A stretch of 64,000 nt of DNA from Onchocerca lupi (GCA_028564675.1 JAOVVO010000068.1:1-64000), one strand, 5' to 3'; shown: positions 34,168 through 49,600, counted from the first letter of the stretch. The notes: generated by a model not told the origin, from the sequence alone. Program-made: numbers and translations.

Positions 34168-37100
34168 CGAAGAATTTTATATCTAGTTTTTTTTTTTTTT
34201 TTTTTTTTATTTTTTCGAGGAGATCAATTAAATCACTCATACTTACTTTAATATTGTTATAGTTTAAAATATATTTCGAATAATAGATACTGATCTTCAA
34301 ATTTTCATCTGAAATTTTACAAGAAATTAATAATACAAAATAGATGAGTCAAAGAAACAAATTTTTGTCTATTCATAAATGAAGACAATGTTTGCTCCTT
34401 TGTCAAACTGCATAATAGAATAATGGACATGACTGATTATTAATCTCTTGGGAAAACTAATTATGCTTCTGCTTTATCATTTATTTTAATTTATCATCCA
34501 GTTAGGTTGTAATGTAACCCTCGTATGCTACTGAAGATTATTTCACTTTTCAAGAACTATTTGGTATATTTGTGAATCATGATATTTTTGTTAGGCATTC
34601 TTGTTTCAGTGGGCCATATCGACATATATTCTGATTATAAATCTGCCTTTTATGAATATCATTCTCAGCAAAAAGACATATATCTAATATGATGGGGTTC
34701 ACCATTCTTTCTGTAGCCAATTTGATCAAATGGAGTTTATGTTTTATTATCATAATTCTTTCCCTTATTTATTATTTTAATTAATATAAATGATAATTGT
34801 GTATGCTAGCTTTCATGTATTAATGATTGAAAAATTGGTAGATTAATTTGTTTTATTATAATTAAATTGAGGAAGGTCATGACCCAATTTCGTTGAAAAC
34901 TCAATCAGTTTCGAACTGATAATGGTAATGGCTATCGATATCATAATAGGTGGGCCGCAATAAAAAGAGAATATGCTAGTATTTTCTAAATTATAATAAT
35001 ATGATCTTTGAGTTGCTCTTTTTGAGTACAGACAAGTGATTGCATCACAATTTTTTATTATAATTAGTTTAGACAGCTAATTGTTTGTTCATTTTTAAAA
35101 TAATAGTCATTTAATTCAAATTCATTAGCATGTTTCCTCTACTTCAACGAAATTAAAAATTCTTTTGTTATCGGAAAATATTTACACCAAAATATTGATA
35201 TATTAACCTCGAATTGATATTAAATCGACATCATTAATGTATTACTTTCCAGTACTCATGAAAAAATTTCCAAGTCTTACAATATTTTCTCATTTCTTCC
35301 GAAACGATGAATTCAAGAAGCAGAAAAAACAGAAATCTCCAAGTTCATGTAAAATAATTTAATATTATCCAGGAGAATTTGATATTCCCACATCAATCTT
35401 TTGAATACATCCTCGAAAGTGAATTTTTGAAAATACCAAACTAACTTTAGTAAAATAGCAACAATATTAACTGTTATAGTAAATATTACATATTATGATA
35501 ACAATTTAATTCATCTGCATCAATTCATATAATGTCTCTCTGTCATTCAAAAGTGATTTGAGAACTAATCACTTAATTCATGCAAATTTCCATCGGGAAA
35601 GAGCATATTTTTCTATTCTTCCACTTCATTCGTGCCATAATGTGAAAAATCGATGAATTTTGTAGTTACCTTTGTGTCATTGATGAATTTAAAATTTTCT
35701 ATCAGAGATGAGTGCTAGCCAATAGAGGAAAAAGATATGGAGATGATGAGGATGGTAAGAATATTGGAAAGTTCCATGATTCCTCTACCAAAATTATGTG
35801 TTCCACAAAAAGCAATTCTCATAAATAATCCAATTTTTTTGTGATCTAAAATTTAAAAGGTAAAAATAAACATTTCAGCATGAAATAAATGAATCAAACA
35901 ATACATAATATCAAGAATAGCAAGGAAAATATCATTTCTTCGTATGATATCTATAGATTTATTCTAAATTCCTATCAAAACTTATGAAATCAAAAGTTTA
36001 CAGGAAAAACTTGCAATGCCAATTATAAAAATCATTCAAATTTACTTATTGATTAGACTGACAGTAACATTTTTATCGAGAATATTTACAGATGGAAAAT
36101 AACATTAATCATAAGAATTTCTTCTAAAATAAGACCTTAAATAGGTCGAAATCAAATCAGTTTAATTGTTATTAGCTTTTTATTTAAATTGTAATGAGTT
36201 CCTTTTGTATTATAAAATGGATATGTATTAGATACTGAAATAATGATGCTTTTTATCATCTATGAATCAGAGTGAAACTAAAAAATTATTGTTACCGAAG
36301 GTACGTAGACGACGAATATTGGCTAATATTTTTTAAGAAAGATGAAAGATTGCAGATCAATCACTAAGCAGAAATAACAATCAGATCAGAATAGAATTTC
36401 ATTCTAAAATTTTGATAGCATTTCCTAAAATCGTTTCATTTTCTTCGTTTTAATCGGTTAGCAATAATTTTTTTATTGTTAGAGAAATTAGTTAAATGTG
36501 TAAGGAAGAAAAAAAGTTCCATACCTGTGGATAACAAATTTAAGTAATCTTGTATCAAAGATTGATGCATTATTCTTTTACGTTTTAGTTCCAAAAATTC
36601 AGCATATTTCATTGTTGATCTGTTTTTTTTTTTCTCTTCTTTTTTTTTGCACGAAACATTTAGTCCTGATTTGATTAAGATTTTTGAACTTTTTGCTGAA
36701 TCGCGATTAAATATCTAGACAGGATTCATGAAACGTGATAAAAATGTCACCAATGCATAAGTTTAATTTAGCTATTCCATTTTTTTTTTTTGACCCAATT
36801 ATTTTGAATTTTCAGGAAAAGATTTTGCATCATATAAAATTATTTAAAATTTACAAAGAAAAGGAAAAAGACGAAATTAGACTGAAATAGATCAACTGAA
36901 GTAAAATAAATTGAATTGAATTCAATCAACATCAATTTTTTATATCTAAAAAAATCTTCAAATTATTTTAAAAAAAATTGTAAAATAATCTTGCACATAA
37001 CTTCGATAATCATATATTTTGCAAAATTAAACGAATGATAAATAGGAATTTTTGTATAACTGAGTAGTTGTATGATGGCATCGTAATTAATAATTTTTCC

Positions 37101-39406
37101 ATTATCATTGATAATTATGAATGTTATCAATTATAGAAGATGACAGGGAGAAGTGGCAAACGAAAGAATAGGAAAGTTGAAAAATTCGGAGAAGAATTTG
37201 GTTATTGATGTGACCGTTGAACTTGCTTCAACTTCTGAATCATATTATAGCTAGCATTTTTTGCTAATCAAAAGTAACATGTCATTTCTGATATAAATAG
37301 TCTTTCGAACTATTTCATCTTCTTAGACCAAACCGATTGCGATTAATTCTGTTTAATGCACCGCAAACCACAAACTTTTAAATGCTAGTCAAATCTTCGG
37401 ACTTGGCTTGATAAAATCTAGCCTGGAAACAAAGAAAAAATTATGGAAGATTTCCGAATCAGTTGATATTTCAATTTACGAATGATTAAAAAGATTATTA
37501 CAAAGATAAAACTGAGTATTTATGCAAGATCAGAATCGATCTGATCTGAATCAATTCATGTGATTTCGATTTTTTATCAATTACTTCATACAATTCAAAT
37601 AATACTTAGCAGTTAGTATCTGCTTAAACGATTGCAGCAAAAATTAATTTTTTATTTTTGCAAATTAATGAGACCATTTTTTAAATAGAAATTTTGTGAA
37701 TTGTCGAAATACTCATTAATAAAATAGTTGTTAATTAAGTATGCAACGCATGGCAAAAATAAACACTGCCATGTCTGAATTATCTGCAAGAAATGCTAAT
37801 TTATAATCCGAACGGTGCTAACGTTCCATTTAATCTACCCCTTAATTAATCTTTCAGCAGTTAAAATTTACTAATTAACTAGAAACTCCAAATATCTTCT
37901 TCAGAGCTATCTTCCGGTATTTCGCTTTTAAATTAAAATTTGCCAAAGCTTAAGCGATATTCCATCCAAACATTAGATTTCGGACAGATGGAATTTATCA
38001 TAAAAATATTAATAGCGATTGAAATTTGAATAGATTTGAAAATTTTCATCAAGAAGACCAAGATATTTCTTCATTTTCTCGATATCTTTATCGAATCTAA
38101 AATTAATAGAAAACAAGTGGAACCAAAACACTCATTTTTCACTTTTTTTTTTCTTAAAAATTACTGATGAATGGAAGTAGAAGTCGGACCAACAGCATTC
38201 ATTTTTTACTTTTTATTTTCTCTTATATCAAAGAAAAAACATTACTATCGAAATAGGAAATCAAGCAGCGATTTGTCAAGATCATTAAAAGTGTCCATTA
38301 ATTAGTGAAGCCTCATAATGCTCGAATTGCAGATCATATTGGCCAGCAAATAATCTTTTTAATTGAAATTATTATTTTAAATATCAAATTCCATGATGGT
38401 ATAAAACTATTCACACTCATATTACTTGTCTTCTTTTATCTTAAATTTCGTATTGTTTTGTAATTTTTGGCAAAAAGAAGACTTTCTGTTAATAGGCTTT
38501 ATCGAAACATTATGGAGGCTTTGATAATTTATCATTGCATGATAGAGATAATCTTTAATATAAATTTATCACTGAAAAAATGTTCGTCAATTTTTCAATT
38601 ATTTAATTTATTTTTAGTATCTTTTACTTCGCATATACTTTATTCAGCTGTCAATTTTCTGTTACTTTATCTTCACTACAAACAATTTGCAATTAGGCTC
38701 CCATTGAATTATATTCGATAAAATGCAGCTAGCTAAGGGCCTATTTTCTTCGACAAAGATCATTCAATGAACCTTATCAACTATTCTTTGTCATTATCAG
38801 CCATATTTCTTTATTTGAATTTTTTTTTTTTTTTTTTTTTTTTTACTCAATTGCTGATTCGGTTTAAAATCTCTCCAACATTTGTATGTCATCATTTTTA
38901 CGTGAGGTTAATTCCAATGACTTCGTGTAACTAACATTTGTTTATGTGATATTAGTTTTATTGATTTATGCGGATATGATTTTGCAAATTACTTTGAAAT
39001 TTTATTGCATCAAATTCGTAAATAGTTCAAATCAAAATGATTATAAAGATTATATATTACGCGTAATTTACTGAAACTGAGTGATAATAGCAATTGTTCG
39101 CTATTCCATATTGCTTATAAATTTCTTCTACTTTTAGCGTTATTGATATATTACTAAGATTTGTAATTATTTTTGCTCTTAGATCATAATTGTACTCTCA
39201 TCGTAGCACATAAGATGTCCAAACCGTGGATGTCACATGTGGTAACATTTTTAAAATCTAGCAGTTTTACGTTTAAATGATTTCGAATTTCAGTGAAAAC
39301 TTCTTTTCTGCTATTTTCAATGAAAAATAGAATATGTCAGCTTTGAAGTAAAATTTATCAAATATTTCCAAAAAGTCTTCTCATACATGATGCACACATA
39401 GATGGA

Positions 39407-39461
39407 TACACACACACACACACATACATACATACACCCACGCACGCACACACGCACACAA
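39407..39461. repeat. (CA)n/(TACA)n microsatellite
   Basis: Mixed CA, TACA and CGCA units in the gene-poor interval. Confidence 0.9.
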
Positions 39462-39916
39462 TACGTACAATCATATTACACACAAATGTCCTTTATTTTG
39501 GTTGTGTCGTATCGTTAGTAGTTCACAATTTCTTGAAGCCATATCGATTGCAAATTCTTGTATCCTTCATCCTCTTTGCTTCCTCATTTTTCCGGATCCA
39601 TATAGTCTTTTGCAATCTACTTTGGCTGTAACTTCAAAAAATGCTCATCAAATTCCAGCCTATTCTTCCGGGGCCAAACGAAAAACCTTCAAATGTTCTA
39701 GCAGCTTCAAGCACTCAACATACACACCAAATTTCATTTTCTTCTAAAATTGTCTGGTGTATGAGTGTATCTGCATGTGTCTGTATATCTTATACTTCTC
39801 ATGAATTTTATAGCAATCCGAAAATATGCAACTATACATATATCACTGTTTTTCGTGTTAAACTTCGACAATCCGAAAAAAAAAAAAAAAGTTATAGATT
39901 ATATGCATTCGTAGCA

Positions 39917-39990
39917 AATACATATATACAAATACACATACATACATATGCATACACACATACATACATGCACACATGCATACATGTGCA
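39917..39990. repeat. (ACAT)n microsatellite
   Basis: ACATACAT-type units with CACACA interruptions. The open frame that crosses it (peptide rich in HTYTH) is an artefact of the repeat. Confidence 0.9.
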
Positions 39991-42900
39991 GAAATATAAA
40001 GTTTAGTTGACATATGCTGACAACATTTTTCTAGAAATTATTGAACATTAGCACAGATGTTCAAATTTAGAATTCTTTTTCAAATTTGATTCTTTTTCGG
40101 AATTAATAGTTGCTTTTAAACTTTATTTTTGTCATCTTCATTAATTACTCATGTATGATATAGCTATTTATATACTCGTTGGATATCCGTCACTACTTCA
40201 AGCATCTATTTAATGATAACATATTCGTGGATGTTCTTAATCTGTTATTGAATAGTTGCAATAATGAAAGTGAAAGTAAGTGCATTAACAAAATTTTACT
40301 TTTCATTGTGCAGATATTTTGAGGAAAAGTGAAGACGCATGCAGAAGATGATAAGAAGGCTGGAACGATTATGTAAGTAATATCAATTGTATGATTCCAC
40401 GAAATACTATTGTACTTCTTCTGATCACTTACGTTAGAAATGATATTATATCGTTACCGTCCTATCTTGATGAACTTTCCAGCGAATAATAGAATTAAAA
40501 AAGGAAGAGAACAAGGTATTACTGAAAAAATGCGAACTTCCTTTCACATTTATAATTTATACCATCCCGAAATAAAAAGTGAGAGAAAAAACGATTAAAA
40601 GCAGCTGATAACATTGCAAAACCTACTGAGACTGTTTACTTTTAAATTCATATGAAATCTATGCTGTAAGAATTTACTTCCAATTTCATTTGCTTAATTA
40701 CCTTCAAAATTTTTCTATTCTTATCCCTCTTATCATATGGTCAACAAAATATGGCATCCACTAAATCTATAAATTTTGTTTAGCCGATTCAGGAGAAATA
40801 TTAATGCCCAAATGAATGATCAACTAGTAATAAGATTCCCACCGAAAGACTTCAGATTAGATTTAAACTTAATTTAAATGTAAATGTCTATGACGACAGA
40901 TGAAAAGCGAATTAGACTCGAGTTGAAAACTTGTTTACCATTTTTGTTATTTGCATCATTAGAGTGTTGGAATGACGTGTTTTTACAAGATTTTTTGTTT
41001 TTCATATAAATCGAAGAACTAAATAAGATGAATTCAGTTAAAGTAGATGAACTGAGAAGTATTTCCGAACACTCTTCGAGCACAATTTCTGAATTCTTTT
41101 TCTATATTTCCTTTTCAAGCATTTTCTTAATCAATTTCCTCAAAGATACACTACTGATCACTCAACTTATTTCATTGAGAAGGAAACAAATAGTTTTTTT
41201 TTTTTTTTTGCTACGAGATAATTCTGCCTCCAAAAGTATTTTATTTAAAAATGCATTTTTGCAACTTTTAAATAATATTCAAAAACTATAAAGTAATTAT
41301 CAATACTTCAAAAATTTCTGCAGAAGTGGATGAAATTTGCTTAACAATTTCATAATTAAGGAATGCTTTCAAAAAGAGAGTATTTGCTGAAAAGTGCGAT
41401 TCAAAACTTTGCAAATAATTTTTAGGAATTTATGTTATTCTACAGTTCTCCTCTTTTTTTTAGCGAAAGAAAGAGAGAAGAGAGGAGGCGTAACAGTAAT
41501 TAATTAAGAAAAATTAGACAGAATATTTAAAACAGTGAGGACATTTTAAAACATTTATCCCAAACATAATGAATGCCTTCACATTACACTGTATTCACAA
41601 TAATACATTTCCACTTCAAAAGTAAACTTTCTAGAAACGATGTCACCGTTATGTCACTCATTTTATTCCACATGAATGCAGTTGAGAAAGCACGATTCGT
41701 CTGTCATCATCACGTTTCTTTGCTTTATGGAAAAAATGGAAGAAATAGAGATGATTCATTCCTGCTTTCCAAGCATGACTGTTCATACTGCTTCTTCTTC
41801 CCTTTATAGCTTCATTGCTTTTCAAATTCTCAGCTAGTTATCGTGGCGACAACTGGATAATAGGGGAGGACGGTGAGATTTTTTTCCCGGAAGTTTTAAG
41901 TGAACAGAAAGATTCCTCAACATCGACAGTTTAATGTATCCAAATAAAAATGTAAATGTTCGTTGTTCATTCCCACACAACGTTTCCAATTCTCCACCGA
42001 CTGATTTGAAATTTGGAAATAACGTTGCATATGAATAGACGTGTGTTTATATTGATAAGACGCATGTTTAAGAACTTTCGAAAATTTAAGATTTTGAACA
42101 AACGAGCATTTACATTTTTATTTACATAGACTAAAGTGTGGCCGATCTAGCAAGTAAATAAATACAATAGATTAAATGGAATATTGAAACAAACAAATGT
42201 ATCGCTATCGCTAATATCGCTAATTTCAAGCATTAGAGAAAAATTTCGTTTAATTATATAATCATATTAAAGATGTATTGCATAATTCGACTGCATATAT
42301 TACTAATCTCATAGATAAACTCATTGATTCCTTGTAATATCAAAGATTCTGGGAATTGCCGGATCGATGAACCTATCTATTCCCCATCCCAGTTAAAAGT
42401 TTTGTTCTAACTATTTAAGTCAAAATACTTAAAATTAAAGGCCAAAATAAGTCGCTAATGGAAGCTAATTTTTCATTTCTCTGGACGAATATAAAACAAC
42501 CAATAAGTGGAATATTTTAACGATTAAGGTAAAGAATTAGATAAGTAAATCCTTGGCAGAGATAACAATTACGATTTGACAACTTTCAATAACTTTGTAT
42601 TTCAGATCTCAAATTCCGATCCACTTCTTTCCTTTTCCTCCTGCTTCAGAGCGAAAAGGTTATCACAGCCTGACCTTTACTTAACTTACTTGTCTGTCTT
42701 TCCATTTCATCTACTTCAAATTATATTTATCATCGGTAATCGTTACATCTATGCAATTTCTCCAACAATGACTCATTAGTGCTTATACCACCTGCCGTTT
42801 CATTACTTACTTCATTATCCTCGCACTCTCAACCCTTAACAAATTCATTTCAAAAGTTTTACGATCTCTGAAAGTCTCTTCAAAATCAATCCTATTTTCA

Positions 42901-43576
42901 TAATTACAAATTTTCGCTATAATTAACGGTTGAATGACGGAATGAAAATGTTTCATTTCATTTATATTCGGTGGATGATGGCAAGCGTGTGTAACTGGAG
43001 GAGATAATTAAGCTGAGTGAGGTGGTTTATTGTTAGGTCACTTTGTCGTAACACTGGCAGCAAGATAACGATTGATAAAATATTTATCACCAGGATTGAT
43101 ATTACTCTTGTCATATATATACATGCAAAAGTTTCATCATCAGATAATCTCTATATATATTTATATTTGGACCAATTTTCTCATAAAATAACTCTAAAAA
43201 TTAGCTTTTCGTTTTCGAACCGAATTCTAATTACATATTCCATCACATCTATAGAACTTTAATGTGACAAATTGTATAAGTTATATTATGATAGTATATT
43301 ATGACAACTTATGCAAATTATATTACGATGTGCATTATGATAAACATTATGATAAACCAAGTTCAAAATTCATACTTCACGTGGCCGATGATACTCGCTT
43401 CCATTTGTTATTTTTCAGGAATATTGTGTTAGGAAAAAATTGTGAATCGATTTTGTACCATAACTTTATATTTTCTTGTCCATCTCAATGACGCTCAACA
43501 TGATTCGATGGAAGTTACTCAGGGCTAGTTGATATTTCCTTTGTCTTTCCTGTATTTTTATTGTGCACGAGATATA

Positions 43577-46569
43577 ATGGTTCTACGGCCGTTAGAATTT
43601 GCGGATTGCCTGTCAGATAGTCCATGGTTTCGCCAAAATTTGCGTGAACATGAAAGTGTTCTGGAAAATGCCCATAAAAATATCAAAAACATCGAAACAC
43701 AGTGCCGTGAACTTATCCAATGTACGAGAAGTAAGTTTTACGTTGTTTTCACATTTTTTTTCTTATTCAGTTCTCATTTTCTTTATTTTTCATTCACTAT
43801 ATCTATTTTTGCTTCGTTTCAGTTCCATTTTCTTTTTTTTTTTCAACTTTGTCATTTCCGTTTTCCCCTCTTCTTTTTTTTCTATTCTCTTTTTTGAAAG
43901 TTTTGCGCAGTATATTCAGTTTTCTATGGTTAAAGTGAAACTAAAATTTATTTTATTTTAGAGAAATACAAAAACATTCCCTCACATCAGTTTGAATTCG
44001 AATAAAACAAGCTCATCCAAAAATAGAATGTACTTTCCCTCATTTAATTTTAATGTCACCTTAATCCGTTAATTTATGATATTTCAGTTTTTTTCTTGAG
44101 ATTAATTTAATTAAACTATAGTTTGTAAGAAGTCATCATAATTTTACGGATGCCATTTTACAGTCTTGAAGGAATAGAACTGCAAAAGATAAAATGCAAC
44201 AGAATTACAAAAGATGAGATGTAATTTATAACTGATTTTCTAGAACTTTCCGTGGCTCAAAGAGCATTTGCAAAATCGTTGAAAGAATTTAAATTTGTCA
44301 CAATCGGTAGCACTCAGACAGACGATGAACAAAAAATAGGTTGGTTTCTTTTTTTTGTTTCCTTATTGTCTATTTTTTCCAGATTTTTATGATCAGCGCA
44401 ATATTAATTGCATATGATAAAGAATGATATAATTTGAAATGCTTAGGTTTTCCATATTTTACTGCAGTTAATGTATAGTACTCTACATTATGTAGAGTAC
44501 TGGGCATTTTTTTTTTTTTTTTTTTTTGTTAAAAATTATGACTATATTGTTTCTTATATCTATAACTATGAGTAAAACATCAGTTAAAAATAAAAAAGCA
44601 TTTTTCTTTCATTATGTTTCATTACAAAGTCTTAAATAACGCAGGTTGTTTCAGAGTATTGAAAATCTCTCTGACAAGTTTTCTGCTCGAAATTATGTGA
44701 ATAATTTATGATTGATAACTATTTAGCAAAAGCTCAATTAATAGATTTGCAGCTGAATGTGTGAGTAAATTTGGAGATTTTATAAGTCAGATCGAAGATC
44801 ATCGCGAAAAGATTATTGAAGATTCGGAGACCCATTTTATCGAACCTCTGCGCAAATTTCGAATGGAAAGAATCGGCAAAGTTAATTTTGATTGTCATAA
44901 CTAAAGTTTGCTTAATTGGTTGGGGAATCTGGTACTAAATGATTTATGTATGCACACTTAGATAAACAATTTGGGATTTTAGGCAATGTATTCTTTTTTA
45001 AACAAATGTTTTTGTTGAATTTTGGACAATCATATTAAATTTATGTTATAGTTTATCCAAATGCGTTTTCAAGAATCACAAAAAAGAAAAATACTCTATA
45101 GCAGAATAGACAAAGGGAATAAATTACAAGACAAATATAAATTTTTCAAAAAAAAAATCTGCCAAAAAACAAGTAGAAATGCAAATAACCCTTATATAAT
45201 AATTATACGCAAAAATCCATATTTGGGATTATTCAGAAGCGCTAGGTGTTACAATTGGACTTTCTGTTTCCACCTTCTTAATACTATGTTGTTTGTTTCT
45301 ACTTTATGATCATCTTCAACATCCCTGCCGTTAAGTTTCTAGTTCACTAGCTTCGTTATTCACTTTTTCTTGTTCCATCCTGCGTGTGCTTAATTTGAAC
45401 TTTCCTGATCCATTAGTTCCAGATATGTGAATTACAGTGAGTGGTTTTGTCTAAAGAGATTTAGTATTCATAAAGCACATAACCTTGCTAGCAATGGAAT
45501 TTTTTTCGTGCCATAATGCACCATTTTCTAACGCAAGAACTTTTGGCTATCCAGGGATTTGAAATTCTTTCTAGTCCTGATGTTATTACAAGATACCCAT
45601 ATGGTTTTTAATAAATTTAGATAATACAAAATGCAAGTTAATTTAGGTGCTACATGATGACAAAAAAAGATACGAAAAAGAATCCAACAAATTTTATGCA
45701 TCACTCGAAAAACATTTACACTTGTCAACGGTAAGTTTTTTTCTTTTATTTTGTTGTTAAATTTAATTTCGTGTCATATTATTTTATTTCTATTAATAAA
45801 CTGCTAGTTTTGCTCGTAAGAAATCTTTTCAACTGTTTGAGATAAGTAATAATATTTCGGAAGTTGGAAATATGCGAAACATTCTGGAAATTCCAAACAA
45901 AGATGTTGTGATAATATCATCCACAACTTACTCAACGATAGATAAACGAAATGATTTTTCAATTGATATTATTGGTCTGTTTATGGTTATCTGTGTCTGG
46001 TTGTAATCCAAATTTATACCGGGATTAAAACACGAAGATCGATCTTTAGTTAAATTAAGCTAAGAGATATGTTTAAAGCTTTATATTCTTTTGAGGCACG
46101 GAAAAATGATTTCAAAGAAGCGGATGCTCAATTAGATATGCAACAACGAAATTTCTGCAGTTGTTCGCTGGATTATGTAACGGCAATACAAGCTGTTCAG
46201 GAAAGGATGAAATTTGAATTTGTGGAGACGTTATGTTCATTTGTCTATAGCTTGTTTACTTTTTACCATGTTGGTAAGTGGTAATGTTTGTACAATATAA
46301 AAATAATTTTTTTACGCAAATCAAGGTTGTAATAAAAACTGGTTAAATTTCACCAAAATTTATATTGTTTTATGCTTCTTTTATATGCCACCGTAGGAAA
46401 TCTTTCCTTGTCAATCAATAAAATCATTGTTGACAAAAAATTTTTTTAGGTTACGTAACGCATGAAGATTTTAAACCATTTTTAAGTGAAGTGCAGTCGA
46501 AAGTTCAAAAGGTCATATTTTCATGCTCGTTTTCTTTATAAAATCTTTTTTCTTTTCTTCTATATTAGC

Positions 46570-46606
<37 letters not shown>

Positions 46607-49600
46607 CATTCGTAATAAGAAAATACTTTGTTGATGTTGAAGTTTTGTGCAAAGGTATTAGGGAGAATAGTTATTATGCGAATTTATTTCATAAAAATCC
46701 TCCTAATAATTTGCTTAAATGAAGAACAAATTTCAGGCGAAACAGAGCTTCGAGGAAACCAAGGAGTATTATCTGCAGCTCAAAGACAAAATGCTGATAA
46801 ATCATTTGAAAAATGCAGTTAGTTTTGGTCTTTCAAAAGTTTTAGACATTTTATCACGGAATGTTTCGGTTGTTGGCATGATCAGTTTCTTTCCGGAAAT
46901 TCGATTGTATGAAATTAGGAAATGTGCAGCGCTGAATTTCTTGTGATCCCTTATTAAGGTTTAACAACCTTATCTATATTTAACTACACATTCTTAAAAA
47001 TTGGAAAAGTGAATTGAGAAATTTAAAGATTCTCCAATGAAATAACTATAATTATTTATGAAGTAATTACTAATTATTATTTTTTTAAACAGGAATTTAG
47101 TTTTATAATTACTAAGCAGTTTTCGAGGATTAGAATTAGCCAAAAATTTCCGTTTTTTCTCAGATCCACTTTGTGCACCAATCCGATTCAATTTTACAAT
47201 TTCTAGGTATTTCAAACGGGTAAAAGTGATAATATTAATGAAAATCCGACGTCTCGAACTGTTTCTAGCATTAAACAGGGCTATATTTTTGCTCACGAAA
47301 AAAGTAAAATTCCAAGTAAGTTGTTTTTAATCCTAAAAAAAGAATTAAGAAGATTGATGTATCTACTCAGATGTAGGATTTATCATATTGTATAGTATAA
47401 TCACATTTTTGTTTACTTTTGATTTATTTGTTTCCAGAAACAATCAGTAGGGATGTTTTGTCGAATCGATGGACTATGTATTATTGTGTATATCAAAAGG
47501 AAACGCGAATATTTACAATGATTCCAGTAAATAATACGGCACGAACGGTTAGCGGAATATCAGATTATGATGCTCTTTAAAAATAAGAAATAAAGTTTGG
47601 GATTAATGAATCTCATTTCATATTTTACTATCTATGTTGTAAATCTCTTATAGCTCTGGAGTGTTTTTTTTTTCTGCCTATTCCATCGATAAGAATATCT
47701 AGCAGATATTATGAAGAAAAATGAAACTCGCATAAGTCTGTATGATAGTATTACTATAAATTTTTAAAAAGTTAAATATTATATTTCTTTCAGCATCATA
47801 TTGTAAATAGTTTATCTTAAATTAAATCCGTTATTAAACGGAATATATGCTATTCCAAATCTAGGTCCTGCTCAATTTTTTTATGTCCCTTATTTATTAT
47901 TTTTCTATTATTTATCACTTAAGGATATGAAAGGTGCGCTCGGACAATCCGTTTCATTCAAATTGAAGGCATGCATTCGAAGAGCTTCGGACAGTATTGA
48001 TAAGAGGTTTTTTTTTTGAATAACATTTTAGAAATAGTACACATGATATAGGCTATTTTTTTTTTTTTTGAATAACATTTTAGAAATAGTACACATGATA
48101 TAGGCTATCTTAATTGTAGAAAATACTCAGAATAAAAATAGTACACATAATATAGGCCATCATAATTGAAATTAAAGTAGTTTATAAACCTTAGTTTCTT
48201 TGTAAAATCGTTTTTCAGATTTTGCTTTGACGTCTTAGCAATGGATCGAACCGAGCAAATGACACTGCAAGCATTATCGGAAGAAGATCGCCGACAGTGG
48301 CTTGATGCTATGGACGGAAGAGAGCCCGTGAGGTTTTATATCATTTGATAACTTATAACTCGAAAAATTCATAAAATACAAATTTAAAAGATATATTGGC
48401 TTTATTACACAGTATTACACATTTCATATATAACTTAAATTTCAAATGTTTCAATTTCTTATGTCTGCTCTATTCATAAATAAAGAAGTGACTTAAATTT
48501 AGGCGATTAAATTCCGTTATTGTTTCAATTTTATTTGTATATAATGTTTGATTGCGTATAGCTTTGAAACATCTTGAAATTAAAGAACTAGGAGATTGTG
48601 AATATTGGAAATATTACTGTGATCATAATTCTGATTGAAAAACTGATACGTTGCACTGTTTGTTGCTTGCTAAAAGTCAAGCATGATAGGATACTTTTTC
48701 GTAATAGTATTATCTTGTCGTTGTTCTCGGATTAGACATTATCTGCTCAATGATTATAAACTATTTGAAAACATAAACCAGCTATGATTTCCTTGTATTA
48801 TCTCGATTCGTAAATGAAGTTACGATTTCATCATATAAGCGGAATTTTTCTAAATATTTCTCCAAAACAGTGTAATCAGTTGATTTATTTTAGATATACT
48901 CGCCTAAAGCAGGACCGCCATCAAGTTGTCTTGGAAGTAAGCACCTTTTTCGGCTTTATGTAGTAATCAACAAAATTGGTTTTGCTAATTCTGAGTTTCC
49001 ACTTTTCCATTCTCAGTTTCTTGTCGTGATATATATTTTTTTAGTTTAAATAGTTTGAAGATACTAGAAGCATATTTTTACATGTTTCATTCTTCTCATA
49101 TTTGCATTCCGTGGTTCCAAAACTCTTTATTAATGATTCGGTGTCTCATTGCTTGTAATTTCTTCTTCGGGGCATTTTATTTATACGTATGAAAAATCCT
49201 AAATGTCTAATCCTGAACTTTTAATGCAAACTTCTTTTGATCTGATAATCACTTTACTTCCATAATTCAATTGATCAGTCTTAATCCACTGTTTCATTAG
49301 TACATCATTAGTACATTTGGGAGAGGGTTACGAAACGTTCAAGGTTCTGCAGTCCATGTCTTGATGTTAGCAATAGTTTTTTGAATTTTTAGTTTATGAA
49401 AAATGTATGTAACTTTTTGGTACATTTATCAACTTTGTTACTGTGAATTCTCGAAATTAAAAAAATCGGAAAAAAGATGAGTTCTTTATTTTTCTAGATA
49501 AAAATGCCCGAAAAATAAGTTAAACATAACTCCTAAATTTGCTGAAAAATTCAAAAAATGGTATATATACTAAATGATATTTCTGGAACTTTTTTTGAAC

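Larger units (their letters stand above)
33895..43576. other. 9.7-kb AT-rich interval with no supported gene
   Basis: It lies between RBFA and the GRAF gene on the same strand. Contents seen: long T-tracts (34187-34208, 38820-38844), CA/TACA microsatellites (39407-39461 and 39917-39990), and many frames of 60-120 codons with AT-driven low-complexity peptides and no splice-site pattern. Part of it may be 5' regulatory DNA or untranslated exons of the GRAF gene. I found no recognisable protein, RNA gene or transposon terminal repeat. Confidence 0.5.

Noticed and set aside
39502..40006. Two overlapping + frames of 81 and 121 codons
   Set aside because: Low-complexity peptides crossing the CA/ACAT repeats; no acceptor or donor context and no recognised domain.
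40874..43491. Several 65-90 codon frames upstream of GRAF
   Set aside because: Phe/Ile/Ser-rich, as expected for AT-rich non-coding DNA. None joins in phase to the GRAF first exon.
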